From the NCBI RefSeq assembly GCF_030052815.1, contig NC_079498.1, positions 88,384,444 through 88,448,443 of the forward strand: a stretch of 64,000 bases of DNA, written 5' to 3'. The translations under genes and the position numbers were made by a program. Positions 11,881-23,300 of this stretch are shown one piece after another (position 1 is the stretch's first letter; every line of letters starts with the position of its first letter). The notes below the pieces were generated by a model. It worked only from the letters and a program-made list of their open reading frames with translations, searched no databases and was not told the origin of the DNA. This DNA is from Hevea brasiliensis. Lineage: Eukaryota > Streptophyta > Magnoliopsida > Malpighiales > Euphorbiaceae.

Positions 11881-11989
11881 AGCGCCGAGGACTGGAATGT
11901 ACTTGTGACCCCTTACAGTCACAGGCTTTTTGGCCCTCACAGTCACAGGCATGTTGGGCTCACATGGACCTAATAATCCCATTCAGGGT

Positions 11990-12292
11990 CTGATATTGTG
12001 CCTGGTCAGCATTATCATTGAAGGCGACTCCAAATAGCGATAAACAGTCTCAATGGTGCTTTTATTCCATAGAATACTCAAGGAATTGTTCAGATACTTG
12101 GTATTTTTTATCTTCTCTTTTCCATTTTGTTAGAAGAGATAGGAATAGGACGACCCACACCTTAGCCTCTAAGGCTATGCAGGATGAATCTTTCGGGTGG
12201 AATCCTCTAGCACAATGTTACTTTGTTTTTTATGATCTGGCTTCTCAAGGCTTTTAATAGAATCATCTTTCGAAAAAAAGAAAAAAGATTCT
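11990..12292 (+). pseudogene. Relic of an L1-type LINE 3' end (RNase H-like tail)
   Basis: The frame 12018-12257 ends in a segment with FVRRDRNRTTHTLASKA, the typical C-terminal part of the plant RVT_3-type RNase H-like domain (pattern FVPREGNxxAHxLAxxA). Slightly upstream, in another frame, is IIIEGDS, the usual IxIEGDS strand of the same domain, so at least one frameshift separates them. The sequence stops soon after and is followed at 12271-12290 by an interrupted A-rich tract, as at a LINE 3' end. The rest of the element is absent. Confidence 0.5.
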
Positions 12293-13478
12293 GTTGTTTT
12301 TAAGGCTCTAGTGTCCATGAAATATCCTTCGAGAACGTCAGCTGTCTGGCATAGCCTTTGTGTGCATGTTTCAGAACTTGAGCACAGATAGGATATCTCT
12401 AATTAGCCTAAATCTTTGATGTGGAGATGCAACTTAGATGGAGAACAGGCAGGTACAGGATCAAGGACTGCATATGCTGCTGCGTTATTGAAACAGCTAG
12501 TGGTGCCAGTATGAGATGCTGGTTTCATAATCGCCCAGCTTCCATGAAAGGCTGCTGATCTTATCATCTCGAGTCTAACCATTAAGACTGACATGCCTGC
12601 TTTAGAGAACACGGTGCAATTGGCCAAAATTAATCCCACTATATGACAAGTTTCTTTTAATTTTAATCAACAGTCCAGTAATAGATAAAGGCTTCATGCT
12701 TTTCTTCTTGATGATATGCCTCCTCATTTAATGAATGGTATTGGCACCGGTTAAGAAAACTTGCACTTTCATTCGAGTTCTTTCCTAATCGGTTGTTACA
12801 AGTTGGAAAACCAAGTTCAGGATTGTTGTATTCATAACTACTGGTCAAACTTCTGGTGTATGCATGGGAGATGTTGAGCTTCCAACATGATGTTGGGGTT
12901 GGCTTATTTTGGCACATCAAGAGACTGGCCTGAGAAACGAGCAATTGTCGGCGATTATTCTTCTTCCAGACTATATTACAAGAAGTCGAGAACATCTGGA
13001 ATTGACAAACCAAGTACCCATGAATTCCAGGGAGTTAAGTTGGTTGTGATAGGAGAAAGAGAGGAATGATTGATTACAATGACACCCTAGAACCAGCTCA
13101 TTATACCATTGACAATTGGCATTTGGGAAGATAGAATCTTGATTAAATTTAAATTCTCTTACGTCTCTCACCGTACTCAGACCTGACACTGCATCATCCA
13201 ATTTAATTTCTGCCCAGTGTGATGATCTTTATTCTGTGCTAGCTTATTCAAATCAAATACTAAGTTCATTTAGGATTTAACATAAATATATCGTACTTCC
13301 TCGTTTACACGTTGCTAATTCCTGCGTGATATCAGGATTTGCATGTGAGACGTCGGTGAATCTCCCTCGTGTTACATGTCCGCGATAAGTGCACACATGA
13401 TTAAGTAGTATTTTTTTTTTTTTTTTTGCCCTTTTCTTTTGCTTACTTCAATTGCAACTAACCTTATTTGTTCATTTG
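12293..13478. other. Intergenic, no gene recognised
   Basis: Short frames occur on both strands (for example 12663-13013 minus, 12403-12639 minus), none with a recognisable domain. A poly(T) run is at about 13411-13427. The segment 12880-13200 contains several competing frames and may be an old decayed exon, but this is unsupported. Confidence 0.35.
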
Positions 13479-13486
13479 ACACGTGT
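13479..13486. promoter_or_regulatory. G-box/ABRE-like palindrome ACACGTGT
   Basis: The palindromic CACGTG core lies about 125 bp upstream of the TATA box of the gene at 13681. bZIP and bHLH factors bind such cores in stress- and ABA-responsive plant promoters. A TTTGAC just before it also resembles a W-box half. Confidence 0.4.
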
Positions 13487-13609
13487 GAATTCTCTCATTC
13501 TGGAAGCAGAGAAGCATTTTTGTTGTATGGTGACTGGTTGGTATGTGGGATGTGGCTAACAAAGTCAAAATCATAATGATATTGCTAAGATTTGTTTCTA
13601 AGAAATCCC

Positions 13610-13616
13610 TATATAA
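13610..13616 (+). promoter_or_regulatory. TATA box of the gene at 13681
   Basis: TATATAA in the context CCTATATAAGG lies 65 bp before the ATG, predicting a transcription start near 13642 and a leader of about 40 nt. Confidence 0.65.
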
Positions 13617-13680
13617 GGCTCAATAATATGGGAGACGTTAGTCCATACACAAAGAAACAGAACTATCTGCATAGCAAAAG

Positions 13681-14082
13681 ATGGAATTTAGAATTGCAGA
13701 ATGCAAGGCCTCTTCCCCAAAGAGAGAAATCAGATCATTAAGAGGTCGAAATCATCGTAGTCTAAGGAACAATCTGTTGGAATCCATTGCACAAGCGAAT
13801 GGTGGGAGTGTAGTTTCGCAGGCGGATGAAGATGGGGTTGTGAGGATGAAGCTATTCGTAAGAAAACAAGATTTAAGGCAAATGCTGGAAATGATGAGAG
13901 ATCATGGCAAGAACAGTTCTCAACAGCAATCATATTCGTCATCTTCGTCATTGTCCCTGGAACAGCGGTTAAATCTTCTGCGGAAAAAGCACCTTTTACG
14001 AGCCAATGCAGCAGCGAAAGAGAACTGCAGGCGTTATTGGACTCCGGCTCTTCAAAGCATTCCTGAGGAGTTCGGATTCTGA
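13681..14082 (+). CDS. Small plant protein with PADRE/DUF4228-like C-terminal features (133 aa)
   Basis: The intact single-exon frame has a close upstream TATA box and a downstream AATAAA. The protein is basic. Two segments recall PADRE (DUF4228) proteins: GVVRMKLFVRKQDLRQMLEMM (about residues 53-73; family pattern VVRxKxVxxKxxLxxML) and a C-terminal WTPALQSIPEEFGF (about 120-133; family pattern WRPALxSIPE). Between them are a serine-rich linker and an LEQRLNLLRKKHLLR helix. The usual PADRE N-terminal half (myristoylation MGN start and conserved strand region) is absent, so this is a short or C-terminal-only member at best. PADRE genes are often induced by pathogens and abiotic stress; the G-box upstream fits that. 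Function is unknown. Confidence 0.7.
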   Translation: MEFRIAECKASSPKREIRSLRGRNHRSLRNNLLESIAQANGGSVVSQADEDGVVRMKLFVRKQDLRQMLEMMRDHGKNSSQQQSYSSSSSLSLEQRLNLLRKKHLLRANAAAKENCRRYWTPALQSIPEEFGF

Positions 14083-14182
14083 ATTCTGCTAATGAAGAAA
14101 ATATTCTAACATCTTAATGTAGATTTAGAACTTTGCTTAATGAAAGTGCATTTATTTGTATTCCATGGAATCTCATTTCACT

Positions 14183-14188
14183 AAATAA
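14183..14188 (+). terminator. Poly(A) signal AATAAA of the small gene
   Basis: AATAAA about 100 bp after the stop, followed by a T-rich stretch. Confidence 0.5.
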
Positions 14189-14650
14189 AATAAAATTTAT
14201 TTTGTATGTGTTTATTGTTAAATCGGCTTTGCTTTTTATTTGTTGTCTTAAATTGGCTTGAAATAAGGTATTTGAGCTAAATACAAGTTAATTTATTTTC
14301 TCCACATGATATCAGAGCTTCTACTTCAAAGTTGGGTCATACGTAAATGTGTTTACCTACAAGTTTATGCCTAAACATGAATAGTATTTTGTCTCAAATT
14401 AGTTTGGGATAAAGTATTTGAACAAAATATAAATTTTGGGTAAATCTCTTCTGTTTTAGCGAGCTTTTCGAGTGAAACTAGTTTTAATCCATTTTTTCTT
14501 CATTATTTAAAATTTTTTTTATGCATTATTGCAAGGACAATTACTCTAAAGAGGAAATTAAAGCAGAGGTTGTATGTGCACTAGATTAGAGTTTCAATTA
14601 ATTTAAAACTTACAATTCTTCTCTTTAAAAAGTTTCTAATGTGTACAAGG
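14189..14650. other. AT-rich intergenic sequence
   Basis: No coding frame and no clear repeat seen. Confidence 0.4.
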
Positions 14651-15371
14651 TAGGGGTGTGCGGTTTCAATTTGATTTGGAATTTGTTTAAACTAAATTTT
14701 CAGTACGATTCCAATTTGATTCTTTGTTTTTCAGTTTCAGTTTGATTCATTATTGTTTTGGTTTTGATTTGATACATTTCTTGATTCTTTGGTTCCGATT
14801 CGATTCTTAAAATAATTTTATGTAATTATTTTCTTAAAAAAATCATATTTGAATTATCATTTAAGTTTTGAATTGGGTTATTAATGCATAATATATCATA
14901 AAATATATCTTTTAATTATTTTTAAATTATATAAGCCTTAACTATAAAGTGAATATGCAATTTATGATTAAGTATGTCATATAATATAGTAGTATAATAT
15001 ACATTTTAATTATTTATTAATTATGTAATACTTAACTATAAGATACAAATATAATTATAAATTATCATATATATAGTATAAAATTACATTTATAATTAAA
15101 AACTATAAGGTAATTCAATGTATTTATCACTAAAATTATTAAGAAAAAAATAGAGAATGAAATTTGATATTTGGTTGTAATTATTTTAAAAGTATATAAT
15201 ACATCTAAAAAACATAGAAAAAGATATGTATAAATTCGGTTTTGTTTTGGTTCGATTTCAGTATGATTCTGATTCAGCTCTTAGTGAAGAATCAGAACCG
15301 AACCAAAGTTTCAAACAAACTTCGACTCAGTACGATTCTTTGATTCAGTTTGGGACCTAGAACCGTCTATT
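14651..15371. mobile_element. MITE-like element rich in GATTCGGTTT-type motifs
   Basis: The left end (TAGGGGTGTGCGGTTTC) and the region up to 14815 are packed with GATTC/GGTTT/GATTTGATTC words. The right part (15236-15365) holds both these words and their complements (GAATCAGAACCGAACC), giving large imperfect inverted arms around an AT-rich core. This architecture is common in plant hAT- or Mutator-type miniature elements. Terminal repeats are degenerate and no duplication was found, so the bounds are approximate. Confidence 0.35.
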
Positions 15372-15372
15372 A

Positions 15373-15700
15373 AGGCTTTGTTTGTTTTGTGGACAATGTA
15401 TCTTGGAAAATAATTTTTTGTATTTTCTAGTGTTTAGGGCACTCAAGTCAAAAGAAAAATTAAGCATTTTTAAGAAAAATAATTTCTTCTAAAAAGAGAA
15501 AGTTATTTTTTACATTTTGATAATTTTATTAAAATGTAAAAATTCTTATATATAACATAAATACATACAATTAATGTAACATTGCAACCAAATAATGAAA
15601 ACTATATTCATAAAAAAACATTTTCTTGAAAAACAATTTTCATAAAAAATATTTTTTTATATATAAATTATTTTCTTGAAATAAATAAAACCTAATTAAA
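15373..15700. mobile_element. MITE copy 1 (family shared with 26930-27205)
   Basis: The segment runs from GGCTTTGTTTGTTTTGTGG to 'gaaataaataaaacc', which are roughly inverted ends. Its core 'gataattttattaaaatgt' and 'taacattgcaaccaaa' recurs in the same order at 26930-27205. Two dispersed copies with inverted ends and no coding sequence indicate a miniature transposon. Confidence 0.5.
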
Positions 15701-16401
15701 TAAATAAAATTTATTTAAAGTGCAATAAACTCTCAATTCCACCTATAAAAACACAGTTAGGTTATAGAATACATTCAGTGTATTAAAGATAATACATCAG
15801 ATACTCACAAAAAAGCAATTAATGTTTAAATTAAAAAAGATAAAATCCACATCTTTACAAGTAAAGATACATAAGTATGCATAAGAAGTAAACAATAATT
15901 TGCCATAAGGATGATAGCTTGCTCCACTAATTGAGTACATGAAGCCAAAACTCAAAACCCGAACTTCCTTCATCAAATTCATCAAGCAGCATTAGTATAA
16001 AATATTTGACAAATTACTTTAACAAATTGTTCACTATTATTCCCATGAAGGGATAATCCTATTAAAAAGACAAGAAATAAATAAAATATCTCATAAAAAT
16101 AAAAAAATAAACTAAGAAAAACATATTTACACAATTGAAATAAAATAAAAAAAAGGAAATAACTAAAAAAAAGTCATACGGTTACCATCTATTCTATGTC
16201 AGAATGAGTGTTTAGTATGAGATTAATAATAGATAATTATTATTCTCATAATTAACTTGTAATCTCTTATTAATGTTGTTTAAATATTTAAATAAACTAA
16301 GTTAAGTTTTCACTTATTAATATTTATACCCTCTTAAGGGGTTAAATGTTAACCTTGAGGGTTAGATTAATAATTATCTACTTTAAAGATTAAAATTTAC
16401 A
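15701..16401. other. AT-rich intergenic sequence
   Basis: No gene is seen. Near 16200-16390 there are repeated 'aataattat' and 'aaccttgaggg' motifs that also occur at 25790-25810, so the copia element seems to have inserted into an older MITE-like repeat. Confidence 0.35.
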
Positions 16402-16406
16402 AGGAT

Positions 16407-16504
16407 TGTTATAAATGGCTTGTATGTTAGATAATAAAGAGAGAAAGAATTCTCACATTATTAAAATACATAAAAAGGAAGAAGTGAAAAAAATATATAA
16501 AATC

Positions 16505-16566
<62 letters not shown>

Positions 16567-17072
16567 ATTCTGTTATGGCACTTAACATGCATGTATATGA
16601 AATAAAATAATTATCTTATTTTAATTCTCGTAAATAAATTACGAACATATATGTTTGTTAACAAGTAGATGTATCTTTTAATAAATGAATATAATCACAT
16701 CTGTTAGAAGATATATCGATTTAAATAAACAATCATATCTATTGGAAATAGACAGATATGTTTATCTAGAATAGGTGCAATGACTTTTCATCATTTATAA
16801 ATATGAATGAGTTTTCAATTCAAAAATATACTTCTATTTCTTCTTTTTCTTCTTCTTCTTCTTCTTCTTCTCTCCTAGTCTCTCTAAATTCAGTACGTAT
16901 AAATAGTTCTTAAGGAAAATTTTCAGGAGTTGCTGTCTGTAGATTTCAGGCTTTATTGTATCCTGAAGGTATATTGCCATAACCTTGCAGCAATCTAATG
17001 GAGTCATTTAAATACCTTAAAGATAGTGATTAATCACGCCTTAAAGCCTATTCTACACTCACTGCCTCAATA
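16407..17072 (+). repeat. 5' LTR of the copia element
   Basis: It begins TGTTATAAATGG and ends CTGCCTCAATA, matching the 3' LTR (end CTGCCTCAACA). It includes a (TA)n run (16512-16555), a (TTC)n run (about 16845-16871) and a TATA-like 'tttataaatatg' near 16795. A degenerate iMet-type PBS, AGGTATTAATCGC, follows at about 17079. Confidence 0.8.
16512..16555. repeat. (TA)n microsatellite in copia 5' LTR
   Basis: About 44 bp of alternating TA. The same position in the 3' LTR (25143-25192) and in the triplicated units also carries a (TA)n tract of different length. Confidence 0.95.
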
Positions 17073-17095
17073 ATTTTAAGGTATTAATCGCAATG

Positions 17096-17640
17096 GAGTC
17101 AAAGTTATTTCTGTGATGAATCAAGAGTTCGTAAAACTAGATCGTTTTGAAAGAACAAATTATATTCGCTGAAAAGGCGAAAGCAGATAAAAAAAAATGA
17201 AGAAGATGAATTGTTGTGTAGAGGTCATATTCTCAATAACATGTTAGACAAACTGTATCATCTATTTACTTTTATCAAGTCTCCAAAGGAAATTTGGAAT
17301 TCACTAGAGTTCAAATATAACACAGAAAAATAAGGTGTGAATAAATTTCTCATCATAAAATATTTTTGAATTTCAAATAGTTAATAATGTGTCTATTATC
17401 GATAAGTAACATATCCTTCCATCAGTTACGTATCCTTGTTTCAAAACTTAAGAATTTGAAAGTGATGGTTCCTAAGTCATTGCAAATAGGAGGACTAATA
17501 GCAAAACTTACTCCTAGTTTGAATGTTTATAGGAAGAAACTTTTGCATACTGCATAAGACTTTTTTCTTAAATAGATTCAGAAACATTTGCACATTGAAA
17601 AAGTTTTGTATGTGATAATTTGTCTTATGTTGCTGACATA
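17096..17640 (+). pseudogene. Copia gag relic (UBN2 type)
   Basis: Broken frames after the PBS spell fragments typical of copia UBN2/gag polyprotein: FVKLDRFERTNYIR, then in another frame GHILNNMLDKLY, SPKEIWNSLE and later LRTAEDF-like remnants. Several stops and frameshifts interrupt it. Gag coats the RNA genome in virus-like particles; this copy cannot make a full product. Confidence 0.65.
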
Positions 17641-17804
17641 CTTATAATTAGAAGAAATATAAGGTTATAATATGATGCTAAAGCTCACAGTGAATATGTT
17701 AAAGAAGTTAATAAGATTTATGTGCATAAGTTGAAAGACACCTTTTGTATGCATAAATCTTAATTCGTGTTGATTGTGTTTATCACTAACAAAATGGAGG
17801 ATAT

Positions 17805-18318
17805 TGTTAGAAATAGTTAGTGATAGGAAAACTTGTCGCATAATTGAAAGAGTTATGTCTGTTCATTAAAAGGCATCAAAACGAACTTATTATTACTACT
17901 AATTAAATCTCTTCTAAGAGGTGTAAGTGAATAAATATAATTGTTCTAAGAGATACAAAGTGAACGGTTGTATTTGTTTTAAGAGGTATAATCGAATAAA
18001 TGTAATTATTCTGAGAAATATAAAGTAAACTATTATATCTATTCTAAAAAGTATAAGTGAACATATATAATTATTCTAATAGATAAAGTGAACAGTTCTT
18101 TATGTTCGAAGAGGTACAAATGCTTTATAAAAGGCAGTTTGGAATATAAATATATTAACTTCTTTTTTTTTTATCTCTTCTCTTATCTTCATTTCTACCC
18201 ACAATCAATATTATTATTCTTTAATTTATTCTTAGAAGAATTCTAAAATTTATTGTCTAGAATTTTGTTTTAGCAGTTATCCTGGAGGGATCTGCCTAAA
18301 CTATCCCGAACATAGACA
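17805..18318 (+). mobile_element. LTR of a second copia family, with PPT on its left and PBS-like site on its right
   Basis: TGTTAGAAATAG... starts right after a polypurine-like AAAATGGAGGA (17791-17801), and the segment ends ...TAGACA just before TGGTCTATAGTG, a degenerate version of the TGGTATCAGAGC iMet PBS. It differs from the LTR at 16407. A TATA-like TTTATAAAAGG lies at about 18133. Its U3-like part holds a tandem array (17910-18134). No target duplication was found; the boundaries are inferred. Confidence 0.45.
17910..18134 (+). repeat. Imperfect ~32-bp tandem array in the copia LTR
   Basis: About seven units share a core TTCTAAGAGRTAYAARTGAA and lie directly upstream of TTTATAAAAGG. 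The placement matches repeated enhancer boxes known in the U3 of tobacco Tnt1 and Tto1. Confidence 0.65.
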
Positions 18319-18585
18319 TTGGTCTATAGTGATGACGGTTGTGGAATCTCTGCAAGAATTAAGTTCCATCCATGACCCTATCAAAAATTGATGCCTGAAT
18401 TAGATGTCCCTCAAAAGAAATAATGAATGTGTTCAGTTATTATTCGGGTGGCAACTCCTATCTATCTATGCCTTTGTGGCATAAATCCTTAGTACTGTGG
18501 TAGTGGTATGGGAAGACGATGCTTACCAGTAGACTTGATTTTATTAAGATTGTATAAATTGCATGTCTAGGAAATACTGTCTAAG
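18319..18585 (+). other. Copia internal remnant, not assignable
   Basis: Between the inner copia LTR and the solo gypsy LTR. Frames are broken and no domain is recognised. It is continuous with 22323 onward once the solo LTR is removed. Confidence 0.35.
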
Positions 18586-18590
18586 GAAGT
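18586..18590. repeat. Target-site duplication GAAGT, left copy
   Basis: Repeated at 22323-22327 on the other side of the LTR. Confidence 0.85.
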
Positions 18591-21500
18591 TGTAACACCC
18601 CTCACCCGTCTACAGTGTAACCGAGCAAGGCATGCTACATTCGGTGCTGGAGCACTCTATCCTGTCTTGTCGTGTACAATATTAATTTAATTATATTATC
18701 TTACGTGTAGAAAATTTTTTTTTCCTCATATCTTATTTTCGTGGAGACCCAGACAGAGTCCCCTCTTTTTTATTAGTGCATGGCGGGTTTCCTTATTTAC
18801 CTGTTAAAATCCCATATCCATATCATTTTCCATAAACCATGTCATGTCATCATAATACCCATAACTATTTCAAGTAAATAAAATATTTCATTTCATTCAT
18901 ATAAAATTCATACATTCATAGAAAATTTAGATATAATAATTTATAAATTATTTACAATTACAAAATGATTTATATCTTTTACTTATATACAATAACCAAA
19001 ATGCAAAATCTAAATATACATGAACCCTACCAAAATAGACTGCTGAGGTGACAACCTACACTGTAGCAGATCTGATCAAAATCTTGTCTAAGCTCTACTG
19101 TTGCTGCTGTTGCTGGTACTAGTCTTCCGTACCTACGCGTGGTAAGAACCAACGCGCTAATCATATTGCTTAGTGGTGCATAAATTGAAATAAAAATAGC
19201 TAAATAATTAAAATAATTATTCCACTTATAACTTTATAAAGCAATATAGATTTCATGAGTTTATAGTCTTTTACATATTTATAGAACTTTGGAAGCAATT
19301 AAGTTAATCGATATCTTTTCTGTTCATTTATTTCATGTTCAGTCTTAATACTTATACCTGTGATCTTTTCATGTACTTATTTAAATTTAAGGTTTATTAC
19401 TAATATCTGTGCCCAAGTAACCTATGACAGACTATAAAGACTGGATACATGGGAGTATACTAATTAAACATCCATATATCTAACATGTATACATCTGTTA
19501 TGTCAGGCACAAGGCCAGTGGGCAGGCATAAAGCCAAAAAACATAATAGGCACAATGGCCAATGGGTAGGCGTGAAGCATGTAGAACAACCATATCAGAT
19601 AGATATTATCTATCAATGATTATTCCTGTGGGCAGTACTGCAATCTGTAGTCCCTAATTGGTATACCAATCGATCCATACTATATAAATAAGTCTAGGTA
19701 TACTTTGGGCAAATTAGTATTATTAATTACTTATGATCTTATCATTTCATGTCATGCACTATTAGTGCTTTATAGTAGTTTCATGTCAATTTATAGTGGA
19801 AAAATAGGTTCCCCCTTCATTTTCATGTAACTTATACATTTAGCAATTCATATAGGTAATTTACATGTCATGTATCAAATAATATCTTGAACCTTTCTTT
19901 AGGTCCAGATTTGGTGTCTTATATTCTCCTAGCAAATTGGCCAAGATGTGGCCACTGTTTGGCTACACTTCCTTCATGGAAGTTGTCTCTCTATGTCTTG
20001 TCTTTGTTTTCCTTTTTGAATCATGTCATTTAGAGTTTTAGAACTCAAGTTATGGTCAAATAACCATAATTGGTTCATGGTCTCTTCCTGGGTCTAGATT
20101 CAGGCAGATTCCAGAGTCCATGTTTCCTTAATTATTTGGGCATGTTACAGCCACTTTTAGGCCTAATGTTCTTCATAGAAGTTGTTACCCTATGTCTTAT
20201 GATTACTCAGAATTTTAATTTACAATTTTTCAGGTCTTGTAGAATTAATTATCGCAAATTAACTAGCCTGGACTTAGGTGCCCTATGTCTACAGGATTCC
20301 ATGTTCAGGTTAGTGGCTTTGACTCCCATTTTAGGGTTCTTACACTCAAATTTTGAGAAAAGTTTCTAAATCAAAGTTGAAGCCCTATCTCGTAGATTTC
20401 TAGAATAGTTTGGCTCATCCCATTTGGGATTTCCTAGTTGGAGATATGCTATAAAAACTATTATGGGGTCAAGTGGTGGTTTAGTGAAGTTCCAGGTTTT
20501 GATGTGCTGAATTGTTCTAGCAATTTGGCCTAGTTCCCTTGGGTTTTGGGTTTTGGTCAAAACATCAATATTGTAGATCTATGTCTTATAAAAATTTTAG
20601 CATTGGTTTCATTGCATTTGAAATTTTTTAGACCAAGTTATGGCATTTTTGCTAAAACTGGTGGGGTGAGCCTAAGTCCAACAAATTCTGGACAGATTGG
20701 TTTTGGACAGTTTTATTGATCTAACTTGTGCTAACAATTTGACTTGGTTAGAGGCATTTCTGGGTTCTGTATTCTTCATGAAAAATGTGCTCCTATGTCT
20801 ACCCTTTCCAATGGCTGAAGAATCAAGTCATTCTGATCTTCTTAGTGTGAGTTATGGCCAATTGAACATTTACTGTTCATTTGGTCATTTTTCTAGGTTT
20901 AGACTAGGGTTACCTGGATTCAAGCCAATTTTAGGCCAGGTTAGGGATAATTTTTGGGCATGGTTTATTCATGAAAAATGTGGCAAATTGTCCTAGGTTT
21001 CATCTCCAATTGACCTCACATAAATTGGAGCAACACAATTCAACTTATGGCTTAATAACGACAGTGGACTTAAGGTTTAATTTCCTGCACAGAAAAATCA
21101 GCACTCCCAATTTCAAATCTTCCCAACTCCCAAACTTTATTTCATATTCATAGCACTTCAAATGATCAACAATTCATCTCAACATGCTCAATTTCAAGCC
21201 ATAATGCAAAAGTACCAAAATTAGGTTAAAAACCTAACTCAATATTCCCAACACCATGGAAACTCAATGCAATTTCACTTCCAATATTTATAAACTCATC
21301 AATCAACATCACTAAGCTAATTTATATCAATTAAAAGCATCAATTTCCACTTTACAGCATGACTACTGAAATTGGTACCCCCACATAACCCTTTACTTTC
21401 TTTAACTTTTATGCATTATTTAACTCATCTTAGCATTGGCTCAATATTTAGTGAAGAAAGGAAGAAGAAATAAGTACTAACCTCTTGTGACCAATTCTTG

Positions 21501-22322
21501 GTCTTATGAAAACTCCACAATTTCTACTCCTTATGGTTGCCAACTTCTTCCCCTAGGTGTAAAGTAAATTTTTAATGAAGACAAGTGTAATTTTTGGTGT
21601 GATGGTGGGAGCTAGGAGGAGAGTATTCGGCCATGGCAATAAGAAGAGGAAGATGATGGTGACTTGATGAAATTTTTATCTCATTTTAATCCCTTCTTAT
21701 CCCTTTATAATTATTTGGTAACATTTGATTGGTCACAACTTTTTAATGATGTCATTACTTATGTCATGCTCATCTCATAAATGCATTTTATTTCTTTTCT
21801 TTCTTTTTCTTTTCTTTTCCCATTTCTATACCATAATTCATAATTTTAATTTATTTTATGTGTTTTAATCTCTCTTATTTTAGTTGACATTTAGGTCAAA
21901 ATTTAACTCTAGAGTTGAAATTACCAAAATGCCCTTCATTAGGTTCATTGAGTTATTTTTTGTCTGTACCGATAAATAAATTCTCCTGAATTTTCTTTGA
22001 CATTTCTAATGTCAATTATACCTTAGTAAACCTTTAATTAGGTCCTAAAAATTATTTCATAGAGTTCCTCGCGGATCTGGAGTCAGCAACTGTCTTCGCA
22101 GTCGCTTTCCAGTACGGTCACCCATCGCTGTGGCCCCTGGCTCGTTTAACCGAGTTGCACTTTGCTTGTTTTATTTTTCCTTGATTTTTCTTAGTCTTTA
22201 TTCAGTCAATTTATGCATCCTCACTCTAGTTTGAGTGTAGTTCCAGACATCCTAGCTGTCGGAACAGACATTGGTCATCGGAACAGTAGAATGTATGGAC
22301 TGCCTAAAGTGAGGGCATTACA
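18591..22322 (-). mobile_element. Solo LTR of the long-LTR Ty3/gypsy family, longer subfamily
   Basis: This 3732-bp LTR runs from TGTAACACCCCTCACCC to GGGCATTACA with GAAGT on both sides, nested in the copia element. It belongs to a longer subfamily than the 3983 copy, shared with the outer LTR at 43277-50789. It holds the same landmarks: 'ggcataaagcc' repeats near 19510-19570, the 'aactgttcatttgg' dyad near 20865, paired CCAATTGR motifs, the GA-rich belt and the 5S-like block. Short frames inside (20070-20369, 20697-20996) are LTR sequence and not genes. Confidence 0.9.
22105..22152 (-). promoter_or_regulatory. 5S rRNA-like block in solo LTR
   Basis: On the minus strand GTTAAACGAGCC is followed by AGCGATGGGTGACC and CTGGAAAG. 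The GATGGGTGACC part is identical to plant 5S rRNA box C. Confidence 0.55.
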
Positions 22323-23300
22323 GAAGTGGTACTTAAGTGAGACTGATGTGACTTTACCATCTTTTCTGGGCATTACCTGGTACACCTTATGCAATTCTAG
22401 AGATAATCTTTCACCTAATGGCAAATGGCCCCCCACGCCACATAAGATATGCTAGCAACCATAGTGTTGAACCTTGGAAAGAAATTTCAAGGGTATTTTG
22501 GATATTTAAAAAGAACTAAACTATGGATTATTCTATGATAAATTTTAAATTATGCTAAAACCATATAAAGAGCTGCATCCATATAAAGATTTGTGTCCAT
22601 TGGCTAAAAGATACAACTGAATGAAGAAATGGAATTCTTCTTAATAGTTATATGCATGAAAAGATGAATTTATTAGCCAAAATGTTGGTACAATTTGAGT
22701 AATAAAAATAAGAGCCTTACAAGTCATTTGTAAAGAGTGACAAAAGGACAAATGAGTGTTTATTTGTGCATGTACAAGTTTGGCCTATTTCTTAATTTTT
22801 AGAGGCTCTCATTTTAAATAAGTTATACAGCAATATGTTTCTACAAATAAGGTACACATCTAGATTGTGAATTATCTATGGTAGACTAGTGAAACAAATA
22901 TGATAGAGATTCTAGGGTTATACAGATGCCAGTTGGATAACTAGTGCTAAGGATAATAAGTTGGGTGTTCAACTTATATAACTTGGGCGTTCAACTTGGG
23001 TGAAGGTGTTAGTTTTTGGGCATCAAAGAAACAAACTTGTATAACTCATTTTACAATGAAATCCGAGTTTATAGCTTCGACAACTGCATGTAAAGAAACA
23101 GAATGACTGAGAAACTTGTTGTCGAATATTAAGTTGTGGCCGCAACCAATACCATCTATTTCTTTACATTATGATAAACATGAATATAAGAGACAATTAG
23201 TCTTTGATAGTGTTATTACTGTGTTTATGTTAAATCCTATAATAATTTAGCAGATCCTTTAACAAAAGAGCTCTCGAGAGTTATGATCATAAATACATGT
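22323..23300 (+). pseudogene. Copia reverse transcriptase tail and RNase H relic
   Basis: Disordered frames give the end of a copia RT (FGYLKRTK-like, NYGLFYDKF) and the start of RNase H (DASWITSAKDNK). They are followed by a segment matching 'TCITHFTMKSEFIA', LRNLLSNIKLWPQPIPSIS and finally NLADPLTKELSR, the standard end of copia pol. Many stops and frameshifts are present. RNase H normally removes the RNA strand during reverse transcription; this copy is inactive. Confidence 0.7.

Noticed and set aside
12663..13013. 116-aa minus-strand frame between the two genes
   Set aside because: No recognisable domain, promoter or homologous neighbour, and competing frames on the other strand; insufficient support for a gene call.
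20070..21153. Open frames of 60-99 codons
   Set aside because: LTR sequence. The equivalent region of the 43277 LTR has different, disrupted frames, so there is no coding conservation.
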